From assembly GCA_035604635.1 (NCBI GenBank), contig DATNIC010000157.1, positions 1-31,672 of the forward strand: DNA of 31,672 nucleotides, given 5' to 3'. This document shows, one piece after another, positions 22,335 through 30,190 of this stretch. A program made the translations under genes and the position numbers. The notes beneath the pieces were generated by a model, which made no database searches, was not told the DNA's origin, and worked only from the letters and a program-made list of their open reading frames with translations. Source of the DNA: DATNIC01 sp035604635. GTDB taxonomy: Bacteria; Vulcanimicrobiota; Vulcanimicrobiia; Vulcanimicrobiales; Vulcanimicrobiaceae. Positions within the stretch are counted from its first letter, which is position 1, and each line of letters opens with the position of its first letter.

Positions 22335-24636
22335 AAAAGTCCAACAGGGTCGCACTCCAAGCATTGTGGAGCCGCTCCAAGCTGTAGCGTTTGTTAGCGA
22401 CGATCAACGCGGCGTCGCGAATCGTCTTCCCGATCCGCCATGCGCTTGCGCCGTTGCGCAGCGTCAACTCGTTGAAGCGCGATTCGTTTTCGACTTCGAC
22501 GATGAACGCGCCGGCCTCGCCGAAGTAGGCGCCGGCCGTCCCGATTCCCGGCGCCCAGCGCGACGCAGGCTCGAGCTCGATGCCCAGCGGCGCGGAGCTA
22601 CGCGCAGCGAACGCCATCTCGGCCAGTGCCGTCACGATCCCGCCGTCGGAGACATCGTGCGCCGCCAGGATGATGTTCGCGTCGTATGCCTTGAGCATCA
22701 GCGCGATCTGCGCGCGCAGCGAGGCATAGTCGATGGAGGGCAGCACGCCGTCGATCCCCAGAATCGCAGCCAAGACCGAGCCTCCCAGCGCGTTCTGCGG
22801 ACGGCCGACGAGATAGAGGGGTGAGCCTTCGCGCTTGAGCGCGCAGGTCGCCGTCTTCGAGATGTCGGCGATCGTCCCGACGCACGCGATGATCGGTGAC
22901 GGTGGGATCGCGTTGCCCGTCGCCGACTCGTTGTACAAGCTGACGTTCCCCGAAACGTACGGCGTCCCGAGCTCACGACCGGCATGCGCGAGCCCGTCGA
23001 CCGCGGCGACGAACTGCGCGAAGTGCTCGGGTTTTTCGGGATTGCCGAAGTTCAGGCAATCGGTCAAACCCGCGGGCGTCGCGCCGACGGCGACCACGTT
23101 GCGGACGGCCTCGCATACCGCGAGCTCGGCCGCGCGCCGCGGATCGAGCTTCCCATAGCGCGGATTCCCGTCGACGGCAAGCGCGCAACCAAGCGGTGCG
23201 CCCGGGATCGGAACGATGATGCCGGCGTCGGCGTAGCCCGGCGGGATCGCCGTCGTTCCGCGAACGACCCCGTCGTAGCGCGAGAAGATCGGCTGACGCG
23301 AGCATACGTCGTGATGGCCGAGGACGAACTCGACGACATCGGCGATCTCGATGTTGCGCGGCGCCTCTTCTTCGGCCGATAACACGGGCTGCGCCGCGGC
23401 GCGTTCGTAGCGGACGCCGCCGGTGAAAAAATCGAGCGGGACACGCATCAATTCGCGCCCCTCCCACTGCAAGATGTACTCGTTGCCGTCCGTGACGGTC
23501 CCGATGACGGCCGCGCGCGCGCCGCGCGAGATCATCGGCAGTCCAAACTCCTCATTGTAGATCGCCAGGACGCGCGGCGTGACCGACGGCGGCAAGATCC
23601 AGCACAAACGTTCCTGCGTTTCTCCGATCGCGATGACCGCCGCCGGAAGATTCCACTGCGCGGTCGGCGCGCGATCGAGATCGATGATCGCTCCATAGCC
23701 GCCGCTTGCAACGAGCTCGGCCGTACAGCCGACGATCCCGCCCGCACCTAGATCCTTGAAGCCCGCCTCGATCCCCTCGCTGCGCAGCAAGTCGAAGACC
23801 CGATACGTTGCGCGCATGATGACGTTCTTGAGGAATGGATCGGGGACTTGAACTGCGCCCTTGTTCGCATCCCTGTCGTCGGCATCGAGCGCGAGCGATG
23901 AAAAAGAGGCGCCGCCGAAGCCGCTGCGATCCGTCGCTTTCCCGATGAGAACGATGTCCCAGCCGGCCGAGCCTTCCGGAGCTCGAGAATGAATGATCTC
24001 GCCTTCTTTGACCAAACCGAGCGCGACAACGTTGACGAGTGCGTTCTCGTTGAAGGCCGCGTCGAAGTAAACGTCGCCGGCAATGTTCGGGACACCGATT
24101 GCATTGCCATACGCTGCGATTCCGTCGACGACGCTTTGCGCCACGTAGCGCGAATGCTCGACCGAGAGATCGCCGAAGCGCAACGGGTCGGCGACCGCGA
24201 TGACCGTCGCACCCATGCACAAGACGTCGCGGACGATCCCGCCGATCCCGGTCGCCGCGCCTTCGAAAGGGACGACCTGCGAGGGATGGTTGTGTGACTC
24301 GTGCGCGATGACGATCCCGTAGCGCTCGCCGCGCCATGTCCCCAAGTGCAGGATCCCCGCGTCCTCTTGCGGACCCTGCATGACGGTCGGACCGTCGGTC
24401 GGCAACCGGCGCAAGTACATGCGGCTGCTCTTGTACGAACAATGCTCGCTCCACTGCGCATCGAACGCGTAGATTTCGACGATCGTTGGATCGCGCCCGA
24501 GCCGCTGCGCGATCCGGCGCAGCTCCTCGACCGAAAGCGCTAAGCCGGCGTCATGCGCGGCCTTCTGCAGTTGGGCATCGGAACGCCCGCCGATCGCGAA
24601 CGTAGTAGGTGACGATTCGGAAATCAGATCAGGCAA
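22324..24636 (-). CDS. purL: FGAM synthetase large subunit PurL (short type)
   Basis: About 770 residues, the length of the small PurL that works with separate PurQ and PurS. It has the ATP and FGAR site motifs FDAQWSEHCSYKSSR, VIAHESHNHPSQVVPFEGAATGIGGIVRDV, GVPNIAGDVYFDAAFNENALVNVVALGLV, GAGGIVGCTAELVASGG, and the second-half NFGNPEKPEHFAQF and LAAHDVSDGGIVTALAEM. The frame is open up to 24753, but those first 39 residues only shadow purC. The TTG at 24636 is the best start, overlapping the purC stop by eight bases and giving MPDLISESSPTTF. The exact start is uncertain because no clear ribosome site is seen. The purQ start lies within its 3' end. Confidence 0.93.
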   Translation of the reverse strand: MPDLISESSPTTFAIGGRSDAQLQKAAHDAGLALSVEELRRIAQRLGRDPTIVEIYAFDAQWSEHCSYKSSRMYLRRLPTDGPTVMQGPQEDAGILHLGTWRGERYGIVIAHESHNHPSQVVPFEGAATGIGGIVRDVLCMGATVIAVADPLRFGDLSVEHSRYVAQSVVDGIAAYGNAIGVPNIAGDVYFDAAFNENALVNVVALGLVKEGEIIHSRAPEGSAGWDIVLIGKATDRSGFGGASFSSLALDADDRDANKGAVQVPDPFLKNVIMRATYRVFDLLRSEGIEAGFKDLGAGGIVGCTAELVASGGYGAIIDLDRAPTAQWNLPAAVIAIGETQERLCWILPPSVTPRVLAIYNEEFGLPMISRGARAAVIGTVTDGNEYILQWEGRELMRVPLDFFTGGVRYERAAAQPVLSAEEEAPRNIEIADVVEFVLGHHDVCSRQPIFSRYDGVVRGTTAIPPGYADAGIIVPIPGAPLGCALAVDGNPRYGKLDPRRAAELAVCEAVRNVVAVGATPAGLTDCLNFGNPEKPEHFAQFVAAVDGLAHAGRELGTPYVSGNVSLYNESATGNAIPPSPIIACVGTIADISKTATCALKREGSPLYLVGRPQNALGGSVLAAILGIDGVLPSIDYASLRAQIALMLKAYDANIILAAHDVSDGGIVTALAEMAFAARSSAPLGIELEPASRWAPGIGTAGAYFGEAGAFIVEVENESRFNELTLRNGASAWRIGKTIRDAALIVANKRYSLERLHNAWSATLLDFYED

Positions 24637-25831
24637 GGGTACCGTTCGGCATCGCCTGTGCGTTGAGCGCGGCGTCCGCTTGCAATACGGCCGACCGTTG
24701 ATTTGCTTGCACGAGAAGGACGCGGCCGAACACGATCGTATCGTCGAGAGCAAAGAGCTTTGCGCACGTCAACGCGATTTCGTCGGCCCGGCTCGCTGCC
24801 GTTGCTGCGAGGACGGGATTGGCCGTCGTCCCGTCGAGCATCCGTCCTAAGATACTCCGCTCGCCCCCGACGGCAACGTATGCAAGTCGCGCGAACGTCG
24901 CGTCCAGTTGCGAGGCCAGCTGCAACACGAAGCCCGGCGTCCGCTCGACCGAGACGACGTGCCGGACCGCCGGCAGCCCGTACTGCTGCACGGTATGCAT
25001 CACGCCGTTTGCGAGCTCGGCGTGTTCCGAGCCGTCGCACAAGATCGCGATCATTCCAGAACGCATGACCGGGAACGTCCCGACCAGCTCCGCCACCTGC
25101 TCGTATGAGTGCAAAACCCGAGCCAGGTCGGCCTCCGTTACCGTTTCGAGATTCCGGTAAATTTGCTTGTCCAGCATCAACTCTTCGCGACCTTGCGGCC
25201 ACACCCGCCAAGAATCGTTGTCGACCACGTCGGCAATGACGAGCGAACCTTTGCCGTCGCCGCTCGCGAGCCGGCCGAACTCGATTTTGAGATCGACCAG
25301 AAGCGCATCCCGCCGTCGCCAGGCGTGCGCGAGGATCTCGTACGTCATCCGCGCGAGCTCGCTCATCGCGCCGATCTCGGCGGCCGTCGCGATCCCCCGT
25401 GCAACGATTTCATCCGGCTCGATCTTCGGATCGTGATTCGCGTCGTCTTTGAAGAAAAATTCGATCATCCGCGGGATGATCAGGGCGCCTCGTTGGATCC
25501 CGGGATTGCGCTTGATGAGCGATCCCGCTGCCACGCCACGGATCACGACCTCGAGCGGGATCATCGCCGCTCGCCGAACGAGCATCTCGTTGTCGTCGTC
25601 GTCCTCGCCGCCGCTCAAGAAATGCGTGGGCAAACCGCAGAGATTCAGCAGCCGGAAGACGCGCGCCGTCGTTTTGGCGGCGACCCGTCCCTTGCCCTCG
25701 ATCACGTTGCGGCGCGCACCGTCGCCGGCCGTGATGGAGTCCATCTGCGCGACGACGAGGACATCCTGTTGTCCGTCAAGCTCGTAGAGAATCTTCGTCT
25801 TACCGCGGGTGACCTCGCGCCCTTTGTTCAT
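24629..25831 (-). CDS. purC: SAICAR synthetase PurC fused to a divergent PurE-like domain (PAICS-like)
   Basis: A 400-residue fusion. Residues 1-245 are SAICAR synthetase (CAIR plus aspartate and ATP): EVTRGKTKILYELDG, DSITAGDGARRNVIEGKG, RGVAAGSLIKRNPGI, EFFFKDDANHDP, VDLKIEFGRL and ADVVDNDSWRVWPQG. The spacing and wording strongly resemble animal PAICS. Residues 256-395 align with the AIR carboxylase (PurE) part of PAICS: IAILCDGSEHAELANGVM, YGLPAVRHVVSVERTPG and YVAVGGERSILGRMLDGTTANPV. However, the PurE signature SAHRTP or SAHKGP is SVERTP here, so the catalytic His is Glu296. The tail may be non-catalytic. The ATG at 25831 overlaps the purB stop (ATGA); longer in-frame sequence shadows purB. 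Confidence 0.93.
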   Translation of the reverse strand: MNKGREVTRGKTKILYELDGQQDVLVVAQMDSITAGDGARRNVIEGKGRVAAKTTARVFRLLNLCGLPTHFLSGGEDDDDNEMLVRRAAMIPLEVVIRGVAAGSLIKRNPGIQRGALIIPRMIEFFFKDDANHDPKIEPDEIVARGIATAAEIGAMSELARMTYEILAHAWRRRDALLVDLKIEFGRLASGDGKGSLVIADVVDNDSWRVWPQGREELMLDKQIYRNLETVTEADLARVLHSYEQVAELVGTFPVMRSGMIAILCDGSEHAELANGVMHTVQQYGLPAVRHVVSVERTPGFVLQLASQLDATFARLAYVAVGGERSILGRMLDGTTANPVLAATAASRADEIALTCAKLFALDDTIVFGRVLLVQANQRSAVLQADAALNAQAMPNGTLA

Positions 25832-27228
25832 TCTGTCGTCTCCATCAATGCGTCGATTTGCTTTGCGAGCCGCTCCGCGCGCTCGGGCGCATCGCCGACG
25901 TGGGTTGTTGGGTCGAGCCGTGCTCGTATTTCTGCTGGATCGATGTACGCCGTGATCGCCGGCTCGTCGGCGAGGACGCGCGCGAGCGGATTGCTCTCGC
26001 CGGCAGCGATCGCAGCCCAAGCGCGCATCGATGCCGTCCGGATCACCTCGTGCAGCGCCTGACGATCCCCGCCGGCTTTGGTCGTCTCCATCATCACGGC
26101 TTCGGTCCCCGAAAAAGGTCCGTACGTGCGCAGATTCTCGGCGATCCGGCGCTCGTCGATGCGTAAACCCTCGACGATATTGCGCGCAAGCGAGAGAATC
26201 TCGTCGGCGCACAGGATCGCTTCCGGGAGGATCGTCCGGCGGTTCGCGCTGTCATCGAGCGTTCGCTCCAGATAATTCGTCGACGCGTTTTGCCAGGCGA
26301 CGTCGGCGTACGCCGGCAACAAGCGCGCAAGCGAGTCGATCCGCTCAGACATGACCGGATTGCGCTTGAACGGCATCGCGCTGCTCCCAACTTGATTGGT
26401 CCCGAACGGTTCGAACATCTCCCCGAAACCCGGCGCGCTCAGGATGCGGACGTCGGCTGCAAACTTGGAGAGCGACGCGCCAAGCCCCGCAAGCGCCGTC
26501 AGCGCAAGATAGTCGAGCTTGCGTGGATAGGTCTGGTTGCTCACCTCGCGCGCCGGCAGGTTGAAAACAGCGAGAATTTCTTCCTCTTGCTGGCGGGCCG
26601 TGCGCCCCGTCCCCTCGAGCAAACGGCAGTATGAAGCCGACGTCCCAACCGCGCCGCGAATCCCCTTGGCACTGAAGTTCTCGCGCGCGAAGCGCAGATT
26701 GCCCTCGTCGATCAAAAGATCTTGCGCGTAGACCGCGAGCCGATATCCGACGGTCGTCGGCTCCGCCGGCTGAAGGTGGGTGTACCCGACGCAGACGAGG
26801 TTCGCCCAACGGCGGATTGCCGAGGCGAACAGAGCGAGCAGCTCGCGCAGGGAACGAGTAAGGATGCTCAAGGCGGTACGCATGCGATAGACCTCGACCG
26901 CATCCTCGATGTCCATCGAGGTCGCACCGAGATGGAGCTTGCGGCCGCCGATTTTCGCTTGCGACGCATAGACGCGGATCTCCGCCATCAAGTCGTGGTG
27001 GATCTCGCGTTCGATTGCAAGCGCAGCATCGAGATCGACCTCGTCGACGTGCGCGCGTAAATCGTCGAGCTCCTCCTGCGTGACGAGGCCGCTGCGGTGC
27101 TGCGACTCCGCGAGCGCGACCCACACGCGCCTCCACAGACGGCGACGCTCGCGCTCGGAGAACAGCTCGCGCAACTCCGGACGCCCGTAACGCCACGAGA
27201 ACGGCGACGCGTATCGCGTTGACTCCAT
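25828..27228 (-). CDS. purB: Adenylosuccinate lyase PurB
   Basis: A 466-residue fumarase/aspartase-superfamily enzyme that releases fumarate from SAICAR and from adenylosuccinate. The start YASPFSWRYGRPELRELFSE is typical of the B. subtilis/animal type. Other hallmarks are EIHHDLMAEIR, LGATSMDIEDAVEV, the catalytic His segment GYTHLQPAEPTTVG (His151), and the family signature GSSAMPFKRNP at 281-291. It starts 20 bases after holA, and its stop overlaps the start of the PurC fusion (ATGA). It serves the next step after PurC, so gene order here follows reaction order in part. Confidence 0.96.
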   Translation of the reverse strand: MESTRYASPFSWRYGRPELRELFSERERRRLWRRVWVALAESQHRSGLVTQEELDDLRAHVDEVDLDAALAIEREIHHDLMAEIRVYASQAKIGGRKLHLGATSMDIEDAVEVYRMRTALSILTRSLRELLALFASAIRRWANLVCVGYTHLQPAEPTTVGYRLAVYAQDLLIDEGNLRFARENFSAKGIRGAVGTSASYCRLLEGTGRTARQQEEEILAVFNLPAREVSNQTYPRKLDYLALTALAGLGASLSKFAADVRILSAPGFGEMFEPFGTNQVGSSAMPFKRNPVMSERIDSLARLLPAYADVAWQNASTNYLERTLDDSANRRTILPEAILCADEILSLARNIVEGLRIDERRIAENLRTYGPFSGTEAVMMETTKAGGDRQALHEVIRTASMRAWAAIAAGESNPLARVLADEPAITAYIDPAEIRARLDPTTHVGDAPERAERLAKQIDALMETTE

Positions 27229-27248
27229 CGCTTCGTTCGCCTTCGCGC

Positions 27249-28232
27249 TTACGCTCGGCCTATCCGGCCTGCGATCTCGGCCGTGAGCAATTCGACCGCG
27301 AGGCGCGGATCGTCGATCCGCCCGGTGACGATCGCCTCAAAACCACGGACTGCCCGCTCGTAGCCGAAGCGGGCCTTGCGCTCGCCGATCCGGCTCGCGA
27401 GCGGGCGCAGCGTCCGCTCGCGCCAACGGTGCCGCGGCGGAAGCTCGCCATCCGGTCGCGTCAATTCCCAAATCAACCCGAACTCGGTGGCAAGCGCGCT
27501 GATGAGCGGGATTGCGGCGCCTCGCGGGTCGCCTTCGAACATGTCGAATGCGATCGCGAGCGCGTCGCCGGCGCGGCCGGCGACGAGGGCAGACGCGTAC
27601 TGGTACGCTTTGGGATCGCCGACCGCCAAGCTCTCGCGTTCTAGGTCGGCGAACGTGATCGTCTTGCCGCCGAGCGCGAGCTTTTCGAGGTCGGTCCGGA
27701 TCGCAGCCAGCTCGCCCTCGCCTTCAGCAAGGCTCGCGATGACCCGGGCCTGCGCCGCCCCCCCGAGCTCGGCGAGCGTCTCCTTTATGAAACGTTCCCG
27801 CACGTCGACGTTCGCCGTCGTGTCGATGCGCAGCGCCGTCCGTCCCGCAAGGACGCCCATCGGCTCCGGCTTCGATTTCTTGGTCGGTGGGACGAGATCT
27901 TCGAGGACGAGTGTGTTCCCCTCCGGGACGGTTTGTGCAACCTCCCACAGGTCGCGGCGTGGCTGCGCCCGCATCTCGTGGACGCGACGCACGACCGTGA
28001 CGCGCCGGTCGGCGAGAAACGGCATCGCGCCGATCGCATCGGCAATCTTGCTCAATTGGTCGCTATCAGTCCCGTCGAAGAGATCGAGGTTGAGAGCGCG
28101 GACCTCGGGCGGCAAGAGCCGGTCGAGGATCGTCGCCAGCACCCGCTCCGCGAGCAGCGTTTCCTCGCCCTCGATGATCACGAGCTTCCCGATCGCCGGC
28201 GCGCGGTCGATGAAGTCGTAGTATCTAGGCAC
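27249..28232 (-). CDS. holA: DNA polymerase III delta subunit HolA
   Basis: A 327-residue clamp-loader subunit that opens the beta clamp. The N-terminus KLVIIEGEETLLAERVLATIL followed by LNLDLFDGTDSDQLSKIADAIGAMPFLADRRVTVVRRVHEM is the usual delta-subunit start, and TLVLEDLVPP, FIKETLAELGG, and the C-terminal helical collar (LISALATEFGLIWEL) fit the family. Length is normal. The start is a GTG that overlaps the mtnA stop by eight bases. Purine genes follow at a 20-base gap, so replication and purine genes probably share a transcript. Confidence 0.88.
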   Translation of the reverse strand: MPRYYDFIDRAPAIGKLVIIEGEETLLAERVLATILDRLLPPEVRALNLDLFDGTDSDQLSKIADAIGAMPFLADRRVTVVRRVHEMRAQPRRDLWEVAQTVPEGNTLVLEDLVPPTKKSKPEPMGVLAGRTALRIDTTANVDVRERFIKETLAELGGAAQARVIASLAEGEGELAAIRTDLEKLALGGKTITFADLERESLAVGDPKAYQYASALVAGRAGDALAIAFDMFEGDPRGAAIPLISALATEFGLIWELTRPDGELPPRHRWRERTLRPLASRIGERKARFGYERAVRGFEAIVTGRIDDPRLAVELLTAEIAGRIGRA

Positions 28233-29220
28233 GCGCGAACAGGAAGTCGGGGCGGGTCTCTAGCTCTGGAATCGAATCGAAGTACGGCGGTTCGACGATC
28301 CCATACTCGGTGATGAATGCGGTCACCAAATGTCCCGGCGTCACATCGAATGCCGGATTGTAGACCGTGTCGTCCTCCGCCACGCGCACTTCGCTTGGAT
28401 GACGTTCCTCGATGGGAATTCCTTCGCCCGTGGCGAGAGAGAAATCGAACGTCGAGCGCGGTGCCGCGACGAAGAACGGGACGCCATGGTGCGCGGCAAC
28501 GATCGCCAAGCCGTAGGTCCCGATTTTGTTTGCCGTGTCTCCGTTACGCGCAATGCGGTCGGCGCCGACGATCACGGCGTCGACCCCGCGCCGCTGCATC
28601 GCGATTGCGGCCGCTCCATCGACGATCAAGGTCGCCGGGACCCCTGCGGCGCGCAGCTCGAACATCGTCAGACGGGCACCCTGTAACAGCGGGCGCGTCT
28701 CGTCGACGAAGACGCGCACGTCCTTGCCCGCAGCGTGCGCGGCAACGATCGCTCCGAGTGCCGTCCCGAACCCACCGGTGGCCAGCGGACCCGTGTTGCA
28801 ATGCGTGAGGATCGTTGCCCCGCGGCGAAACAATGGGACGGCAGCCTCGCCGATCAAGCGGTCGATCTCGCGCTGTTCGGCGTGGATGCGGCGCGCCTCG
28901 GCGAGATAGTCGCGGTCGGTGCGGGCACGAACGCGATCGACCGCCCACGCGAGGTTGACCGCCGTCGGGCGCGCACGGCGTATCCCCTCGATGGCGGCGG
29001 CGAGCGCCGCTTCGTCGGCTGCGCGCAGGGCTGCGACCGCGACCCCGTACGCGCCGAACACGCCGATCGCCGGCGCTCCGCGGACGGCTAGGGTCGCGAT
29101 CGCCTCAATGACCTCGTCAGCCGATGCCGCGCGGCGCCGTTCGAGTGCATGTGGGAGTGATCGCTGATCGACGTAACCGACCGCGTCGCCGTCCCACCAG
29201 ACGGGTTCGAGATGCTCCAT
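28225..29220 (-). CDS. mtnA: S-methyl-5-thioribose-1-phosphate isomerase MtnA
   Basis: A 331-residue isomerase of methionine salvage, converting methylthioribose-1-phosphate to methylthioribulose-1-phosphate. It has TLAVRGAPAIGVFGAYG, the catalytic Cys in LTHCNTGPLATGGFGTALG, RLTMFELRAAGVPATLI, and the catalytic Asp in VIVGADRIARNGDTANKIGTY, ending with the C-terminal eIF2B-like fold. Related ribose-1,5-bisphosphate isomerases and eIF2B subunits share the fold, but RGAPAIG and HCNTGPLAT favour MtnA. No other mtn gene is visible. It is 51 bases downstream of the zinc-ribbon gene, and its stop overlaps the holA start. Confidence 0.9.
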   Translation of the reverse strand: MEHLEPVWWDGDAVGYVDQRSLPHALERRRAASADEVIEAIATLAVRGAPAIGVFGAYGVAVAALRAADEAALAAAIEGIRRARPTAVNLAWAVDRVRARTDRDYLAEARRIHAEQREIDRLIGEAAVPLFRRGATILTHCNTGPLATGGFGTALGAIVAAHAAGKDVRVFVDETRPLLQGARLTMFELRAAGVPATLIVDGAAAIAMQRRGVDAVIVGADRIARNGDTANKIGTYGLAIVAAHHGVPFFVAAPRSTFDFSLATGEGIPIEERHPSEVRVAEDDTVYNPAFDVTPGHLVTAFITEYGIVEPPYFDSIPELETRPDFLFARA

Positions 29221-29271
29221 GACGCCCCGAGTGCTTCGCCGTTCGAGGCCAACGGCCTAGAGCAATGCTAT

Positions 29272-29571
29272 TTAGACGCGGGCGGGCTGCATCGCCGTGT
29301 AGCAGGCGCGGCAGTAGACCGGACGATCGCCGCGCGGCTTGAACGGGACCGTCGTCGTTACGCCGCATTGCGCGCAGACCGCCTCGAACATCTCGCGTGG
29401 ACCGCCCGACGCGGCCCCGCCGCTACCACGTTGCGACTTCCGCGCGTTGCGGCAGTCGCGGCAGCGTTGCGGCTCGTTTTCGAAGCCCTTTTCAGCGTAG
29501 AATTGTTGATCGCGGACCGTAAAATCGAACTGGGCGCCGCAATCTTTGCACGTGAGAACCTTGTTTTCCAC
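29272..29571 (-). CDS. Small double zinc-ribbon protein
   Basis: A 99-residue cytoplasmic protein with two four-cysteine zinc ribbons: Cys8/Cys11 with Cys37/Cys40, and Cys66/Cys69 with Cys87/Cys90. The first half (LTCKDCGAQFDFTVRDQQFYAEKGFENEPQRCRDCR) matches the probable zinc-ribbon domain found in many bacteria. The second half (AVCAQCGVTTTVPFKPRGDRPVYCRAC) is a common CxxC partner repeat. A Gly/Ser/Arg linker joins them. Function is unknown; nucleic acid or protein binding is typical of such ribbons. It appears to have its own promoter and an 80-base leader, unlike most genes nearby. Confidence 0.8.
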   Translation of the reverse strand: MENKVLTCKDCGAQFDFTVRDQQFYAEKGFENEPQRCRDCRNARKSQRGSGGAASGGPREMFEAVCAQCGVTTTVPFKPRGDRPVYCRACYTAMQPARV

Positions 29572-29623
29572 CGGGACCCCTCCGGCGCCACCCCGCCGGG
29601 CAGCTGGAAACGGAAAAACTCGG

Positions 29624-29647
29624 GGCCGCTAATCAGATCAGCGGGCC
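29624..29647. repeat. Inverted repeat in the zinc-ribbon gene leader
   Basis: On the minus strand GGCCCGCT, an interior that is itself partly dyadic (GATCTGATT), then AGCGGCC can form an imperfect hairpin with one bulged base. It falls just downstream of the predicted transcription start, so it may be an RNA hairpin or an operator. There is no T-run after it, so it is not a classical terminator for ribH. Confidence 0.3.
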
Positions 29648-29659
29648 GCCGTACCGTGG

Positions 29660-29688
29660 AGTATACGAGAGAGCCCCCGGCAAGGCAA
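29660..29688 (-). promoter_or_regulatory. Sigma-70-type promoter for the zinc-ribbon gene
   Basis: On the minus strand TTGCCT (29688-29683), a 17-base spacer, then TATACT (29665-29660). The -10 matches five of six and the -35 four of six consensus bases. The predicted start lies near 29653, giving a leader of about 80 bases. This would let the zinc-ribbon, mtnA, holA and pur genes be transcribed apart from ribAB-ribH. Confidence 0.55.
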
Positions 29689-29695
29689 GGGCAGC

Positions 29696-30190
29696 CTACC
29701 GAAAACCGAGCTTTCCGGGCTTTTTCGAGGGATCAAGTGCTAGGACCGCGGCTGCGGCAACGGCCGCCTCATACCCCTTGTCACCGCGTTTGGGATCGGC
29801 GCGTTCCTTGGCCTGGGCGAGCGTGTCGGTCGTCAGTATGCCGAAACCGATCGGCAGCGAGAGGTCGAGTTGCACCGCCATGATCCCGCGCGCACACTCT
29901 CCTGCGACGTACTCGAAATGCGGCGTGTCGCCGCGGATGACCGTCCCCAGCGCGACGAACCCATCGAACGTTTCGCTCTGACCGAGCCGCTTGCAAGCCA
30001 GCGGAATCTCGAAGCAACCCGGGACGGCAAAGCGGTCGATGGCATCGTCGGCGACGCCGCAATCACGCAGACCCCGGCGAGCTCCGTCCTCGAGCCAATC
30101 GGCAAGCTCCGGGTAGAAGCGCGCGGAGACGATCGCAAAGCGCTTGCCCGCGATCTGCGGCAGCGAGCCGTTCTTGGCTCCGACCTTCAT
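29696..30190 (-). CDS. ribH: 6,7-dimethyl-8-ribityllumazine synthase RibH
   Basis: A 164-residue enzyme that condenses the 3,4-dihydroxybutanone phosphate made by RibB with aminoribitylaminouracil. Motifs are FAIVSARFYPELADWLEDGA, the substrate loop VPGCFEIPLACKRL, LGTVIRGDTPHFEYVAGECARGI with catalytic His91, and IGFGILTTDTLAQAKERAD. The length fits subunits that form icosahedral or pentameric assemblies. The ATG overlaps the ribAB stop by four bases, so the two are coupled. RibD and riboflavin synthase are not in the window and may lie upstream, beyond the right edge, or elsewhere. Confidence 0.95.
   Translation of the reverse strand: MKVGAKNGSLPQIAGKRFAIVSARFYPELADWLEDGARRGLRDCGVADDAIDRFAVPGCFEIPLACKRLGQSETFDGFVALGTVIRGDTPHFEYVAGECARGIMAVQLDLSLPIGFGILTTDTLAQAKERADPKRGDKGYEAAVAAAAVLALDPSKKPGKLGFR

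Noticed and set aside
25832..26212. N-terminal extension of purC
   Set aside because: It is an out-of-frame shadow of purB; PurC starts at MNKGREVTRGKTK.
29246..29258. Small hairpin AGGCC-AAC-GGCCT before mtnA
   Set aside because: Only a five-base-pair stem with no T-run on either strand; not a convincing terminator or riboswitch.
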